NCBI GenBank assembly: GCA_033961575.1
Contig: CM066737.1
Coordinates: forward strand, 45,980,771-46,044,770
Direction of reading: 5' to 3'
From: Aselliscus stoliczkanus
Lineage: Eukaryota; Chordata; Mammalia; Chiroptera; Hipposideridae
Length of the DNA: 64,000 nucleotides
The notes under the pieces are model-generated. The model was given only the letters and a program-made list of their open reading frames with translations, was not told the origin of the DNA and searched no databases. Numbering within the stretch: the first letter of the stretch is position 1; each line of letters opens with the position of its first letter. Positions 21,803 to 31,892 of the stretch are shown one piece after another. A program made the position numbers and the translations under genes.

Positions 21803-22232
21803 CGAGCCGTCCGAGTGCTGCGCTGGTTAAGAGCTGGCTTGGGACTCCAGCGGCCCCGGTTTGGATCCCCACATATGAGGGCCAGTGACAGACACTACCC
21901 TCTACAGCTAAGATGTTGAACAACAGCTCCACCTGGAACTGGGCTGCTGTGAGTCCACAGGATGGCATAGCTGCAGCCCCTGCTGCAGTGGGCTGCCATA
22001 AGCTTCAGTGAGTGGCTGGCAGGCATCGTGAGTGGCTAGCAGCTGGTGTGAGCTGCTGTGAGCAGCTGTCCAGAGGCTGGTGACTGATCTCCCTCACCCA
22101 GGAAGAGCACAATGATGATACCAACATGGGCCAGTGAAGCAATGTCCTCCACAACTAGACTGAAGAACAAAAGGACAGCAACTTGTCTGTTCCCCTCTCC
22201 CAATTCCCCAATAAAATCTTTAAAAAAACAAA
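21803..22232 (+). mobile_element. SINE family A, long form, inside the mariner
   Basis: Head GAGCCGTCCGAGTGCTGCGC, then the standard long body and C-rich tail ending CCCAATAAAATCTTTAAA. Duplication AAACAAATAACTGTAT / AAACAAATAACTATAT (21787-21802, 22233-22248) shows it split the transposase frame right after the SKQIT residues. Confidence 0.93.
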
Positions 22233-22336
22233 AAACAAATAACTATATTGGAACATCCTCCTTACTCACCTGATCTGGCCCCCAATGTCTTCTTTCTTTA
22301 CCTGAAGATAAAGGAAATATTTAAGAAAAAACAGTA

Positions 22337-22567
22337 AAACATTAGATTGCGAGTAACTTGGTTTGCGAGTGTTCAGCAAGACAAGCAAATATTTCTAATA
22401 CATTTTAACGTGGTAAACGAATGATGGCTTGCAATACGAGTAGTTTGTTTCCGGAACAAATGATGCTCACAAACCAAGTACATTTTCACGTGGTAAACGA
22501 GCGATGTCTTGCAATACGATGTGCTTGTTTCCTGAACGAATTATGCTTGCAAACCAAGGTATTACAG
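22337..22567. mobile_element. TA-flanked MITE with an internal duplication
   Basis: 231 bp between ACAGTA repeats (TA at 22335-22336 and 22568-22569). The ends are imperfect inverted repeats sharing CTTGGTTTGC followed by AG/GAG. Two side-by-side versions of a unit of about 68 bp start near 22401 and 22469 (ACATTTTMACGTGGTAAACG, GCGATGTCTTGCAATACGA type). The TA target suggests the Tc1/mariner group. I do not know the family name. Confidence 0.75.
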
Positions 22568-24698
22568 TATTTTAATGACATTCAGGGCATCAAGGATAAT
22601 ATGATGACAGCTCTGAACGCCATTCCAGAAAAAAAGTTCCAAAATTGCTTTGAAGGATGGACTAGATGCTGGAGTCGGTGCATATCTTCCCAAGGGGTGT
22701 ACTTCAAAGGTGACTAGTGATAATCAGCAATGAGTTATGTAGCACTTTTGCTAGGATGAGTTCACGAACTTAATTATCAGACCCTGTATATCTATTTTTT
22801 TGCCAGGTTAGGGAAGTTTTTAATAATTATTTCTTTAAATTTCTTTCAATTCCTTATTCTCTCTCTTCTCCTTCTGGTACTCTATGATGCTAATATTTTT
22901 ACACTTGTTGTCTCAGAGGCTCTCCTCATTTTTTGGATTGTTTTTGCTGTTGTGATTTAGTGTTTTCTGCTACCTTATTTTCTGAATTACTATTTCATCT
23001 AATCTACTGTTGAGTCCATCTAATGTATTTTTCATTTCAATTACTGTAAACTTTATTTCGACTGTTCTTTTTTATGTTTTATATCTCCATTTTTAAATTT
23101 CCTATCTCTTTGTTGAAGTTCTCCCTGAGATAATTGGTCATCCTAATTATCAGTGTTTGGAACACGGTGTCGGGTAGATTGTTCGTCTCTATTTTGTTTA
23201 ATTTTTTTTCTAGCTCTTTGTTCTTTTTTTAATTTGGGAGACATTTCTATGTCTCCCCATTTTTGCAGCTTCCCTATTTTGGTTTCTACGTACTAGGTAG
23301 GACTACTGTGTGTCCCAGTCTTAGAAAAGTGGCCACATGTAGAAGATGTCCTGTGAGACCCAGTGGCACAGTCTCCCTGGTCACCAGAGCAGAGTGCTCT
23401 AGGTGTTCCTTGTGTGGGTTGTGTGTACCATATTGTTGTAGTCGAGCTTTGGTTGCTGTTTGCAAATCAGTAGGAGGGATTGACTCTCAGGCTGATTGGC
23501 TGTCCTCACTGATCATGATTATAGTGTAGGAGCTTCAGTACAAGGATTGACCCTACATAGCAGGGCTTGCTTTAGCAGCACTCTGGTGCCTGTCCATTCT
23601 GCCATTTGGGTGTGTCGTCCTTGGAGGTGGCTAGGTGATTCTTCAGCTTGGTCCAAATCTAGCCACCAGTTATGCCAACCATGTGGTTTCTTGGGTGTGA
23701 ACCCCCTGCAGACCAATTTAGCTACAGCCTATTTTGTGCCTGGCGCCACTTGGTATGAGCCACAAAGCAATCCACATGTGGCCACAAACTGTACTGGGCT
23801 TAAAGGTGCTTCAAAAGCCAATCTGTGAACTGAAGCTGTCGCTAGTGCCAGGCTTAAGGCTGCTCAGCCAGAGGTATGGGACATGCAAAAGGCAGATGCT
23901 GCTTGTTTAGGTTTTGTGAACCTTGGAGAGATTTTAGAAAAGTCTGCAGCATGAGTTAAGATGGGCTGCATGTACAGAAAAACCACTGCAAGCAGCATGG
24001 GTGGGTGCAAAAGTTGTGTGTGGCGGGTCTCTGGGAATCACTAGGGAAGGGGCAAATGAAAGGTGAAAGCCAGTTTGATGGACACTCAGATATGGTGAGG
24101 GGGAGGGCTCAACAAAAGAAACAATGGCTTCTGCCAGCTCCTCTATGCGGGAGAAAGCTGTGTCTCCAGCCGTTTCTCTGAAGCCAGACAATTTAGTTTC
24201 TCCCCATATGTCCCTGGCACCTTTTGAGACACTGCCCCAATGCTGGAGCTCACAATGAGTCCATCATCAAATAAATCCATGTGTAGTCCCTTGAAGAGGA
24301 ATGCCTGGGACTCCAGCCACCTGACTCTGCCACAATCTCTGCTGGCTTTCATAGCCAGAAGTTATGGGGACTTTTCTCCCCAGCACAGGAATCTTGGGAA
24401 AGGGAGCTTGGTGTGGGCTGGGACCTCTTTTTCCTCTAGGGATACCTCCACAGTGGAGCTATTCTCCCAATTTTTAATGGTCATATGCAGATGTGGGACT
24501 AGCCCACTGCATGTCTGTGACCCTCCTACTAGTCTTGACATGGTTTCTTCTGTATGTTCTGAACTGTAGGTCTTTGGTTCAGCTAGACTTCAGGTGATTC
24601 TCAGTGAGGGTTGTTCTGTAGTTTAGTTGTAATTGATGTGGTAAGCATAACATTTACCTACGCTGACATCTTAACCAGATATCCACAAAATTCTTTAC

Positions 24699-24819
24699 AC
24701 GGATGGGATTTTATACAATTAAGACAATCAACCAGTTATTGTTATCTAATTACCACATTCTAGGGAGTCAGTGTAGAGTGATGTATTTTGGAAAAAAATA
24801 AACAATATTTTCAGTTTCA
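24699..24819. other. Single-copy-looking DNA
   Basis: Flank of L1-D; nothing recognised. Confidence 0.45.
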
Positions 24820-24911
24820 AATATGACTCTACTTTCCCACTTACTAGTGAAATGAGCTTGTGCAACTTTTTAAATCTGTAGATTCCTGATTTCTATAAAA
24901 TGACAGTCAAT
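24820..24911 (+). repeat. MIR remnant
   Basis: Words such as CCCACTTACTAGTGAAATGA and the CTATAAAATGACAG block follow MIR order, with strong decay. Confidence 0.55.
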
Positions 24912-25560
24912 GACACTCAATTCATTCATTTAATAAATATTTATTGAGTACCACTGTATGATGTGCACTCTGGAGAAATGGTGGATAAAATGGACAAGGA
25001 TTGTATTCTTCATTATCTATCTATCTATCCATCCATCCATCCATCCATCTATCTTCCACCTATCTCATATCTTCCTTTCTTGAAAAGCTTTTAGCACAGT
25101 GTCTGGTAGCTATTTTGTTCAAGAAGCAGTTTTGTTTTTATTAAACTATCTACTACTAATTAAAAGTTGTTGCAAACCTCCAGGGCCAGTTCTGTGTGAA
25201 GAGACTGAAATGGTCTGTTTCATTAAGTACATAATAATAAAGCATGACTCAACCAGTGGCGAGACCTTTGAATAATTTATTTTTAGCACATAAATGTGTC
25301 CATCCAAGAAAGAAGCTGCACTGCATATATTTTCTTCTGCTTATTCAAAGTTTATAACCCCGAAAGCATTTTAATCAGTTATGTCATTGCCTTGTAGTTT
25401 GTAGAGGAGCATCAATATGAGACCATACCTGTCCCCATTCCTGCAACAAAATCACAATTGCTGCAGTATATTTTTTATTGGCTGACAAGAATATTTGATG
25501 AGAAATTCTTATAAGAGCAGAATGATATTGCTATTTTAAGTACATATTAAAGGTATATCT
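24912..25560. other. Mostly single-copy DNA
   Basis: Contains a TTCATTCATTTAATAAATAT word, common in old MIR/L2 ends, and a tetranucleotide repeat of ATCT/ATCC units at 25013-25050. Otherwise nothing recognised. Confidence 0.5.
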
Positions 25561-25661
25561 TTTTTTTTAGGGCAGTGTCACTGGCCCTCATATGTGGGAC
25601 CCACACCGGGGCCACTGGCTTCCCAAGCCAGTGCTTAACCACCACACCACTTGGCCGGCCC
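25561..25661 (-). mobile_element. SINE family A, short form
   Basis: Minus-strand head ends at TTGGCCGGCC (25651-25660). Duplication AAAGGTATATCT / AAAAGTATATCT at 25549-25560 and 25662-25673. Inserted in single-copy DNA. Confidence 0.93.
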
Positions 25662-25673
25662 AAAAGTATATCT

Positions 25674-26743
25674 TTTAGGTGTATCTTTTTCCTAGCTCTA
25701 CTGTGTCATCATCTTATCAGAGTAAGTTTTTTCTTCAAAAGAAACTGTTCTATTTAAGGAAATGGAATATTTGTTAATTTATTCCTGATATCTGATTAAC
25801 ATATTTATCCATGTACTATATAATTAATATATGTGTTATCTATTTATCTTAGTGGCTTAATGTGAAGCAAACCAAATCTAGCCTGTTGTTAATTGAGAGC
25901 TGAATAATAAATAAATGTTAACCAGCTTTTTGAGGGAGCGAGGAAGGTAGAAAGAGGCAGTAACTTGCACAACCTGAACTGATGTTTACCATGTCCAGAA
26001 TGTTGAGTGGGAATAGGAAGACCAGCGAGATATATTATTTAGAGAAATACTCAAGGGCCAAATCATTCATAGCCTCATATGGAAAGGTAAAATGTATGAC
26101 AATGCATAAAATTATTTCTTTCAAGGAATTCCTATTTGAAACCCCCCTTCACCAAATTAAGAGTGTAAAATTAAATTTTAATAACCTGGAAAGTGAACCT
26201 CAGGGAAACTTGGCAAATTTGCACTGTAGATAAATCAAGATTGAAACAAAAATTACATTATATAAGATTCTGTTTTAACCTGCAGTAGGGTCAAATGTGT
26301 CAAATGTGATCTAATTCTGTCTCTTTTGCTTCTCCATAAGTTCTGATAAAAGATAGGTCTTAGGGGAGCAAATCAGAATTGCTTGGAGGCGGTGCTGGTG
26401 TGATTTTAATTTAATGCTATAACTAAGCTGTAGAAAAAGATAAGTGAAAGCATCACATAGAAACCAACATGAGGGTATCAACAGAAATAAAAAGAACAGA
26501 GGAATGAGAATGGGAGGAAAAGATACCAAAGGAGAAAAAAAAAAGGTATTCCCTGTCATCATTAATCAGACCTCAGAAGACTTCAGCACTAATCTTCTCT
26601 GCACTTTCTCCTGCTGAACCAAACAGCCTCTTTACCCTTAGATTTTTCTAAAGTCTACCTGCCTAGGCATCAGTACTCCCAATTTCCATCTTCATCTTTT
26701 GGTAACCTGATTGTATTGCCTTGTACCTGCCCTTCAGTTCCTA
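25674..26743. other. Single-copy-looking DNA
   Basis: No recognised gene or repeat. Open frames at 25982-26233 and 26562-26311 have no recognisable domain and look like chance. Confidence 0.5.
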
Positions 26744-26760
26744 TAACATTCCCTATTCTT

Positions 26761-26858
26761 TTTTTGAGGGCAGTGTCACTGGCCCTCTTATGTGGGACCA
26801 AACTGTGGCCGCTGGGTTCCCAAGCCAACGCTTAACCACCACGCCACTCGGCCGGCCC
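26761..26858 (-). mobile_element. SINE family A, short form
   Basis: Minus-strand copy with a perfect 17 bp duplication, TAACATTCCCTATTCTT, at 26744-26760 and 26859-26875. Low divergence and the perfect repeat suggest recent insertion. Confidence 0.95.
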
Positions 26859-26970
26859 TAACATTCCCTATTCTTGAACCTTTGAAAGGTGTCATAGTTA
26901 TTTGAAAAAAGGACTCAGTGAGAATTCTAGTGTTTCAAAGAACAAAGTTTTTTTTATCTTATTATTATTT

Positions 26971-27150
26971 TTTTAATTAAAGTTTATTGGGGTGACAATT
27001 GTTATTAAAGTTACATAGGTTTCAGGTTTACAATTGTGTAATAAATCATCTATATATTACATTGTGTATTCAGCACCCAAAGTCAGTTCTCCTTCCATCG
27101 CTATATATTTGATCCTGTTTACCATCATCTACCACCCCTCCCCCTTTAAA
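26971..27150 (-). mobile_element. Truncated L1 3' end
   Basis: L1 3'UTR in minus orientation (GTTTATTGGGGTGACAATTG, AAGTTACATAGGTTTCAGG, ACACAATGTAATATATAGAT on the minus strand). Only about 180 bp is present; it is 5' truncated. Confidence 0.82.
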
Positions 27151-28687
27151 AATTTAAAAAAGAAAGTGACAAGACCCAGCACCTTTTAGGGTGATCAGCA
27201 TATAAACTAAAATCTCTGGTCTCATTACTTTTTACACTCTTGCCAAACTTTCAACATTTTAAGAGAAAAAAATTAAAATTAACTTTGAAGGTATTTGGAA
27301 ATAAAAGATCTGCTTCTGAGCTAATGCTGAAATAGCATGAAATAACTAACAAGAATCTTAAAATTAATCTTGAGAAAATTTAGCAATATTGTAAAGGACT
27401 ATTTGAGAAGTCTCCTACTGTGTAGATCTATATAAATATGTGACAGGATTTGAAACAGCTTAACAGGAACTAATATACTCATATTAAACTTTTTAAGTAG
27501 GATTTTTTTGTTTTACAAATCAGCTTAATTGCCATAGGAAAGGAGCAGAAAAGCCACAGCTTGCATACAAAAGTATTTAATTGACGTGATCACACAAAGA
27601 CACAATTTGTGTAATTGCTCTGTAAGAAACTAGAATATTTTCTTCTAAATTTACCATGAATTCAACAAGGCAATGTGGCAATTTTTCCTCCATAGATTAT
27701 CCATTTTCTGAAAAGAGTGGAAAAAAAGAAAAACTGCAATCTTTGGGAAAATCTTGCATGGAGAGTAAATGTCTCTCCTATAATTTTACCATAAATAAGT
27801 TCTCACTGATAGAATCTGTTGTAATTGTGAAGCATAATAAATTTAATGTTTATTATGGGCAAATATTTTAGCAGTGATCCAGCTATTCATACACTTTGAG
27901 TAGGTTTAGGGTGGTTGGATTTCTTAAATAGAAGTACAAGAGGACCAGATAAGTTTCAATTTCAGAATAAACAATAAATAATTTTTCAGTATATATCCTA
28001 AATGTCACATGACACACATTTGTACTCTTTTTTTTCTTTCATTTTTTTGTCTGAAATTTAGATTTCACTGGGCATCCTGTATTTTATCTGACAACCCTAG
28101 TTAAGTCCTTCTAAGGGCTGAAAGATTATTTGTTGCATGCAGATATATTTCTTCAAATAAAAATGGCAGGTTTTTTTAATGAGCCTCTTTGGTTTTATTT
28201 TTCTACATGTGATTCCATTCCTTCTGAATAGGGCTGGTATTTCATTCCTTAAAGTAAGAAATCTCTGGACAAAATGGTAGAAATTGTTACTATGCTAGAG
28301 TATGCATTGTTTGGTTACCTTCCCCATACATAGATTTTAAAACATCCATTAACTTAGAAAAAAAATCAAAATATTTATGACTTTTAGCTGGACCCAAATT
28401 GTATTCAATTTTCTGTATGTGTTTATGTGTAGTTTATTATATAGTTTATATACATATAAATGATGGCTTGTACTGCAGCATTTGCTTAAGAACTAAGATG
28501 ATACTGAGTGATTCATTTATTTTGTAAGAGTAGATGCTTTCCTATTTCTTTACACTGTGATTACTTTTTGTATTCATTAAGCAATTAACTTTTAAAATGT
28601 CTTATTAACTTTACAGGGATTGCTAAAATAGTTTTAAAGTTCAACACCAAATAAGTTTGTACACAGACTCTTATAAACTTATTAATC
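27151..28687. other. Single-copy-looking DNA
   Basis: AT-rich. A segment at about 28050-28100 (TTTCACTGGGCATCCTGTAT) looks like an old interspersed repeat I cannot name. A 71-codon frame at 27656-27871 has no recognisable domain. Confidence 0.5.
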
Positions 28688-29305
28688 AGGGCTGGCAGAG
28701 TGGCTCAGTTGGTTAAGAGTTGGCTTAGAAGATGTGCTTTGAGCAACAGGGCCGCCGGTTTGATTCCCACATGGGCCAGTGAACACTGCACCCTAGCTGA
28801 GCTGTCGCTGAGCTGCCAACAGGTCAGGATGGCTCAGCTGGTGCAACAACAAGATTGCCTGTTCAATGGTAGATTACGCCCACCCTCAACTAAAAGATTG
28901 AAATGTGCACCTTGAGCTGAGCTGCTCCCACGATGGCTCAGTGGATAGGGTGTGTGCTTTTAACAACAAGGCTGCTGGTTCAACTCCTGAATGGGATGGT
29001 GGTTATGCCTACCCACAACTAAGACTGAACACAGCATCATAAGCTAAGCTGAGCAGCTGCCTGGATGGCTCAGAGAATAGAGTGTGTGCTCTTAACAACA
29101 AGGCTGCTGGTTCAACTCCCACATGAGAAATGGTGGCTACACCCACCTGCAACTAAGACTGAACACAGCACCTTGAGCTTAGAGGCCACAAGCTACTGAT
29201 GGGCAGCCAGATGGCGACTGGTGCCCTCCACAACAAAGATTGAAGAACAACAACTTGACTGGTCCCCTTCCCCAATTCCCTAATAAAATCTTCAAAAAAA
29301 AAAAA
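28688..29305 (+). mobile_element. SINE family B, extended multi-unit copy
   Basis: Starts with the usual head (TGGCTCAGTTGGTTAAGAG, GGTTTGATTCCCACATG), then has further units each starting GATGGCTCAG (near 28827, 28933 and 29065), two of them with GGCTGCTGGTTCAACTCC-type B-box words, before the standard C-rich tail. At about 610 bp it is well above the 370-400 bp of other long B copies here. The 5' flank ends AATCA and the 3' flank resumes GAATCA, only a weak duplication. Confidence 0.88.
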
Positions 29306-30422
29306 GAATCAGCTGCACTATTTGGGAAGAATGATCAGCATCATTCCCTCCATTTGGCTATACAGTCTTGATTTTGAATCCTTCCTAAAATAATGAAGTG
29401 TAGGAGAGAAAAGGAGGAGAAAACAGAGAGATTTGTTTTGATGGTACTTATGTTTTGCAATGTCAAAATTGCCTAAATTTATTTTTATTCCTACAATAAA
29501 AAGGTACATATTATACCACAAGAATTTAATATATTTGAGAATTTCTGTCTATACAGCCTTCCTAGTGTCTTGTTATTGGTTTAGGCAGAAACTATTAAAT
29601 ATCTATGCATGTCTATGGTATGTTACCAAATTTTGATTGTATTCACTCCTCCTGTGATAAAATTTATATATACAGGTTTAATCAAAGTAATTAGGAATTT
29701 TAATTTATGAAAACTATTTTAATAATTTAATATTTTTAACTGAATTTTTGCTAGTGAATTAGAAAATTAACTTAAAATTGATAGATAAGGTAGTTGCCTA
29801 TACAATATAACATTAATGGTATGTATAGACAACAATTATCTTTCTCTCTGGAAGGCCATGAGTGCTGTAATTATTAGAAATAGAATAATTGGTTATAGAA
29901 TATTCCTGTTGAAGGCTGTAGAGTGTATTGCAAACCCTTATTTTTTTAGAGTGGGTAAATGCTGCCCTGACAATTGTAAGTTTCCGTCCTCAATAAAAGT
30001 TTTAAATTATATTTACTGTCTAACTCACACTTTTTGAGTAGATTAAGCTGATTTTCTTAAGTAAATGGTCCCCTGATTGCTGCAAACCTTTGATTAATTT
30101 CTAGAGTTCTCAAAAAGTTTTTTTGTTTTTTTTCATTTTTTGTTTGTGAAGAAAATTTTTAGAAGTCCTTATGCTGTTATTTTCACTGACATTTCCAAAT
30201 ACCTTTCTTAATTGCAGAGCTTTAAGTCACTAGACAAGAAGGAGGATGCCTTCTGTGTTTTGCCTAGGGGAAGTGCAGAAGAAATAAAATTAGCTTCCTA
30301 GAATGTGAAACAATTCTGGCCCCAGAATCCTGTAGCAAGGCAATTAGATACAATTTACCATTGGGTGATGGGCAGGAGATTCTCTCCTGCATAAAATCCA
30401 CCTCAAATAAAAAGCAGAGTTT
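29306..30422. other. Single-copy-looking DNA
   Basis: AT-rich; no recognised gene or repeat. Short open frames (29318-29521, 29816-30037) carry no domain. Confidence 0.5.
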
Positions 30423-30528
30423 GGGCCAGCCGAGTGGCGTGGTGGTTAAGTGCTGGCTTGGGAAGCCAGCAGCCCGGATTCGGGTCCCACATATGAGGGC
30501 CAGTGACACTGCCCTCAAAAAAGAAAAG
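30423..30528 (+). mobile_element. SINE family A, short form
   Basis: Head with CCGAGTGGCGTGGTGGTTAA and B box ATTCGGGTCCCA, a CTGCCCTC end and an A-rich tail. Duplication AAAAGCAGAGTTT at 30410-30422 and 30529-30541. Confidence 0.94.
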
Positions 30529-30543
30529 AAAAGCAGAGTTTGG

Positions 30544-30950
30544 CTTCCTGCCATGGATATTAGAGGCAAGAATGCTAACACCCCACCTTTGTTGTCCAGG
30601 CACATAACACCACCTTAAGAATAAAGCTGTATCAGGACAACAGACAGCCTTTTTTGTGGTCCCCATCATGAATCTAGCACCTAATAAGCTACGTTAGTGT
30701 GTTGGTAGGGATGGGAGAGATTCAGAATAATGAGCTATTCATTCACTAGGTGTGCAGACAGGGTTGAAATCTTATGGTTGAGAACTAACAGGAAAAGAAA
30801 AAAAACAACTTCCAAACCTGGCTCCAGCCGAAGCACAAATCAAAGACAGTCTGTGTGTATTGCAGAAAACATTAGCAGCAGCAAAACCCAAGCACAAATA
30901 AATTCCTGACTAGATTCATTAAACCTCTTACAATTACAGCCTGTAAAAAG
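30544..30950. other. Unassigned DNA
   Basis: No clear gene. The right part grades into the old L1 that starts about 30951, so some of it may be very old L1 sequence. Confidence 0.4.
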
Positions 30951-31413
30951 AATATACATGCCAATTTCTAGGCAAAAATAACATTAACATCAGTCCCTAA
31001 TGTTCTGCATGTGATGCCAGACATTTAATTAAAAAAAAAAAACTTGTAACACACAAAAGATGCCAAGAAAACAAAAGTCACATTGATAAGAGGCAAATCA
31101 ATTAATAAAACTCAATACAAAGAAGACATAATTATTGGAATTTTGAGACAGGAACATTAAATTAACTGTAATTAGCATATTAAAGGATCTAGTGGAAAAG
31201 GTGAGCAGTTGTATGACCAGATGGGGAATTTCAGCAGAGAGATAAAAGTATAAGAAAATGTCAAATGGAAATGTTAGAAATAAAATTGAATATCAGAGAT
31301 GAAGTATATTTTCAATAGGCTCATCATCAGTGCACTGAACATAGGCAAAGAAAAAATCTTTCAGCTTGAAGATAGTTCAATGGAAATTACTTAAACTGAA
31401 ACATAAAGAGAAT

Positions 31414-31478
<65 letters not shown>

Positions 31479-31892
31479 CAGAAAAGGGCATCTATGAGCC
31501 ATGGGACTATATCAAATGTTTTAACATAAGAGGAAGAGAGAAGGAACACTGCAGAAAAATAAAGCAATAGTGATGAATAATTTCCCCCAAATAATAAATG
31601 AAATGAAACCACAGATGCAAGAAGCTCAGAAAGCCCCTCCACAAGATAAACAACAACAATAACATCTCACATCTAAACATATTATGGTTAAAGTGGTCAA
31701 AAGTAAAGATAAAATATTGAAGGTCTATAGAAAAAAAATTTCAAAGAAATAAAGATTATATTATGTGTTTCTAAGAAAATGTGCATGCCACAAAAAATTT
31801 GAGTTAACATTTTCAATGTGTTAAAAGAAAAACAGGTAACTGTCAACCCAGAATTCCATACCCGGTGAAAATATCTTTCAAAAATAAAGGTA
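30951..31892 (+). mobile_element. Old L1 (L1M-like) ORF1 region
   Basis: Plus-strand remnant whose end has the ORF1-type words CAACCCAGAATTCCATACCC, GGTGAAAATATCTTTCAA and AATAAAGG. Heavily decayed. A GA microsatellite lies inside (31417-31475). L1-E was inserted near its right end. Confidence 0.7.
31417..31475 (+). repeat. (GA)n microsatellite
   Basis: Uninterrupted AG/GA run of about 29 units. Confidence 0.97.

Larger units (their letters stand above)
21524..22786 (+). mobile_element. Mariner DNA transposon with nested SINE and MITE
   Basis: It sits in ORF1 of L1-D, between TA pairs at 21522-21523 and 22787-22788. The 5' part is shortened. The transposase C-terminal half reads SYPSLYLEVLKRLHDNVK, then HHDNAPAHTALSVREFF (first catalytic Asp of this part present), a SINE, then HPPYSPDLAPNVFFLYL, where the LAPND aspartate reads Val. 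After a MITE, it ends with DIQGIKDNMMTALNAIPEKK, FQNCFEGW and a SSQGVYFKGD tail (22558-22717). The end at 22750-22786 mirrors the start (AATTAAGTTTGT / AATTAAGTTCGT). The element is inactive. Confidence 0.9.
20230..24683 (-). mobile_element. LINE-1 copy D, class III 5'UTR, most of ORF2 deleted
   Basis: Minus-strand order: 5'UTR (24683 to about 23250), ORF1 (about 23240-22789 and 21521-21130, split by a mariner), endonuclease start (21117 to about 20830), then ORF2 C-terminal and 3'UTR pieces (20829-20230). Reverse transcriptase is absent. The duplication CACAAAATACTTTA / CACAAAATTCTTTA (20215-20228, 24684-24697) frames the whole element. Confidence 0.87.

Noticed and set aside
23263..24569. 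Group of short frames on both strands
   Set aside because: All lie in the L1-D 5'UTR; no conserved protein seen.
31391..31642. 83-codon frame with long Leu-Ser repeat
   Set aside because: Simple translation of the GA microsatellite.
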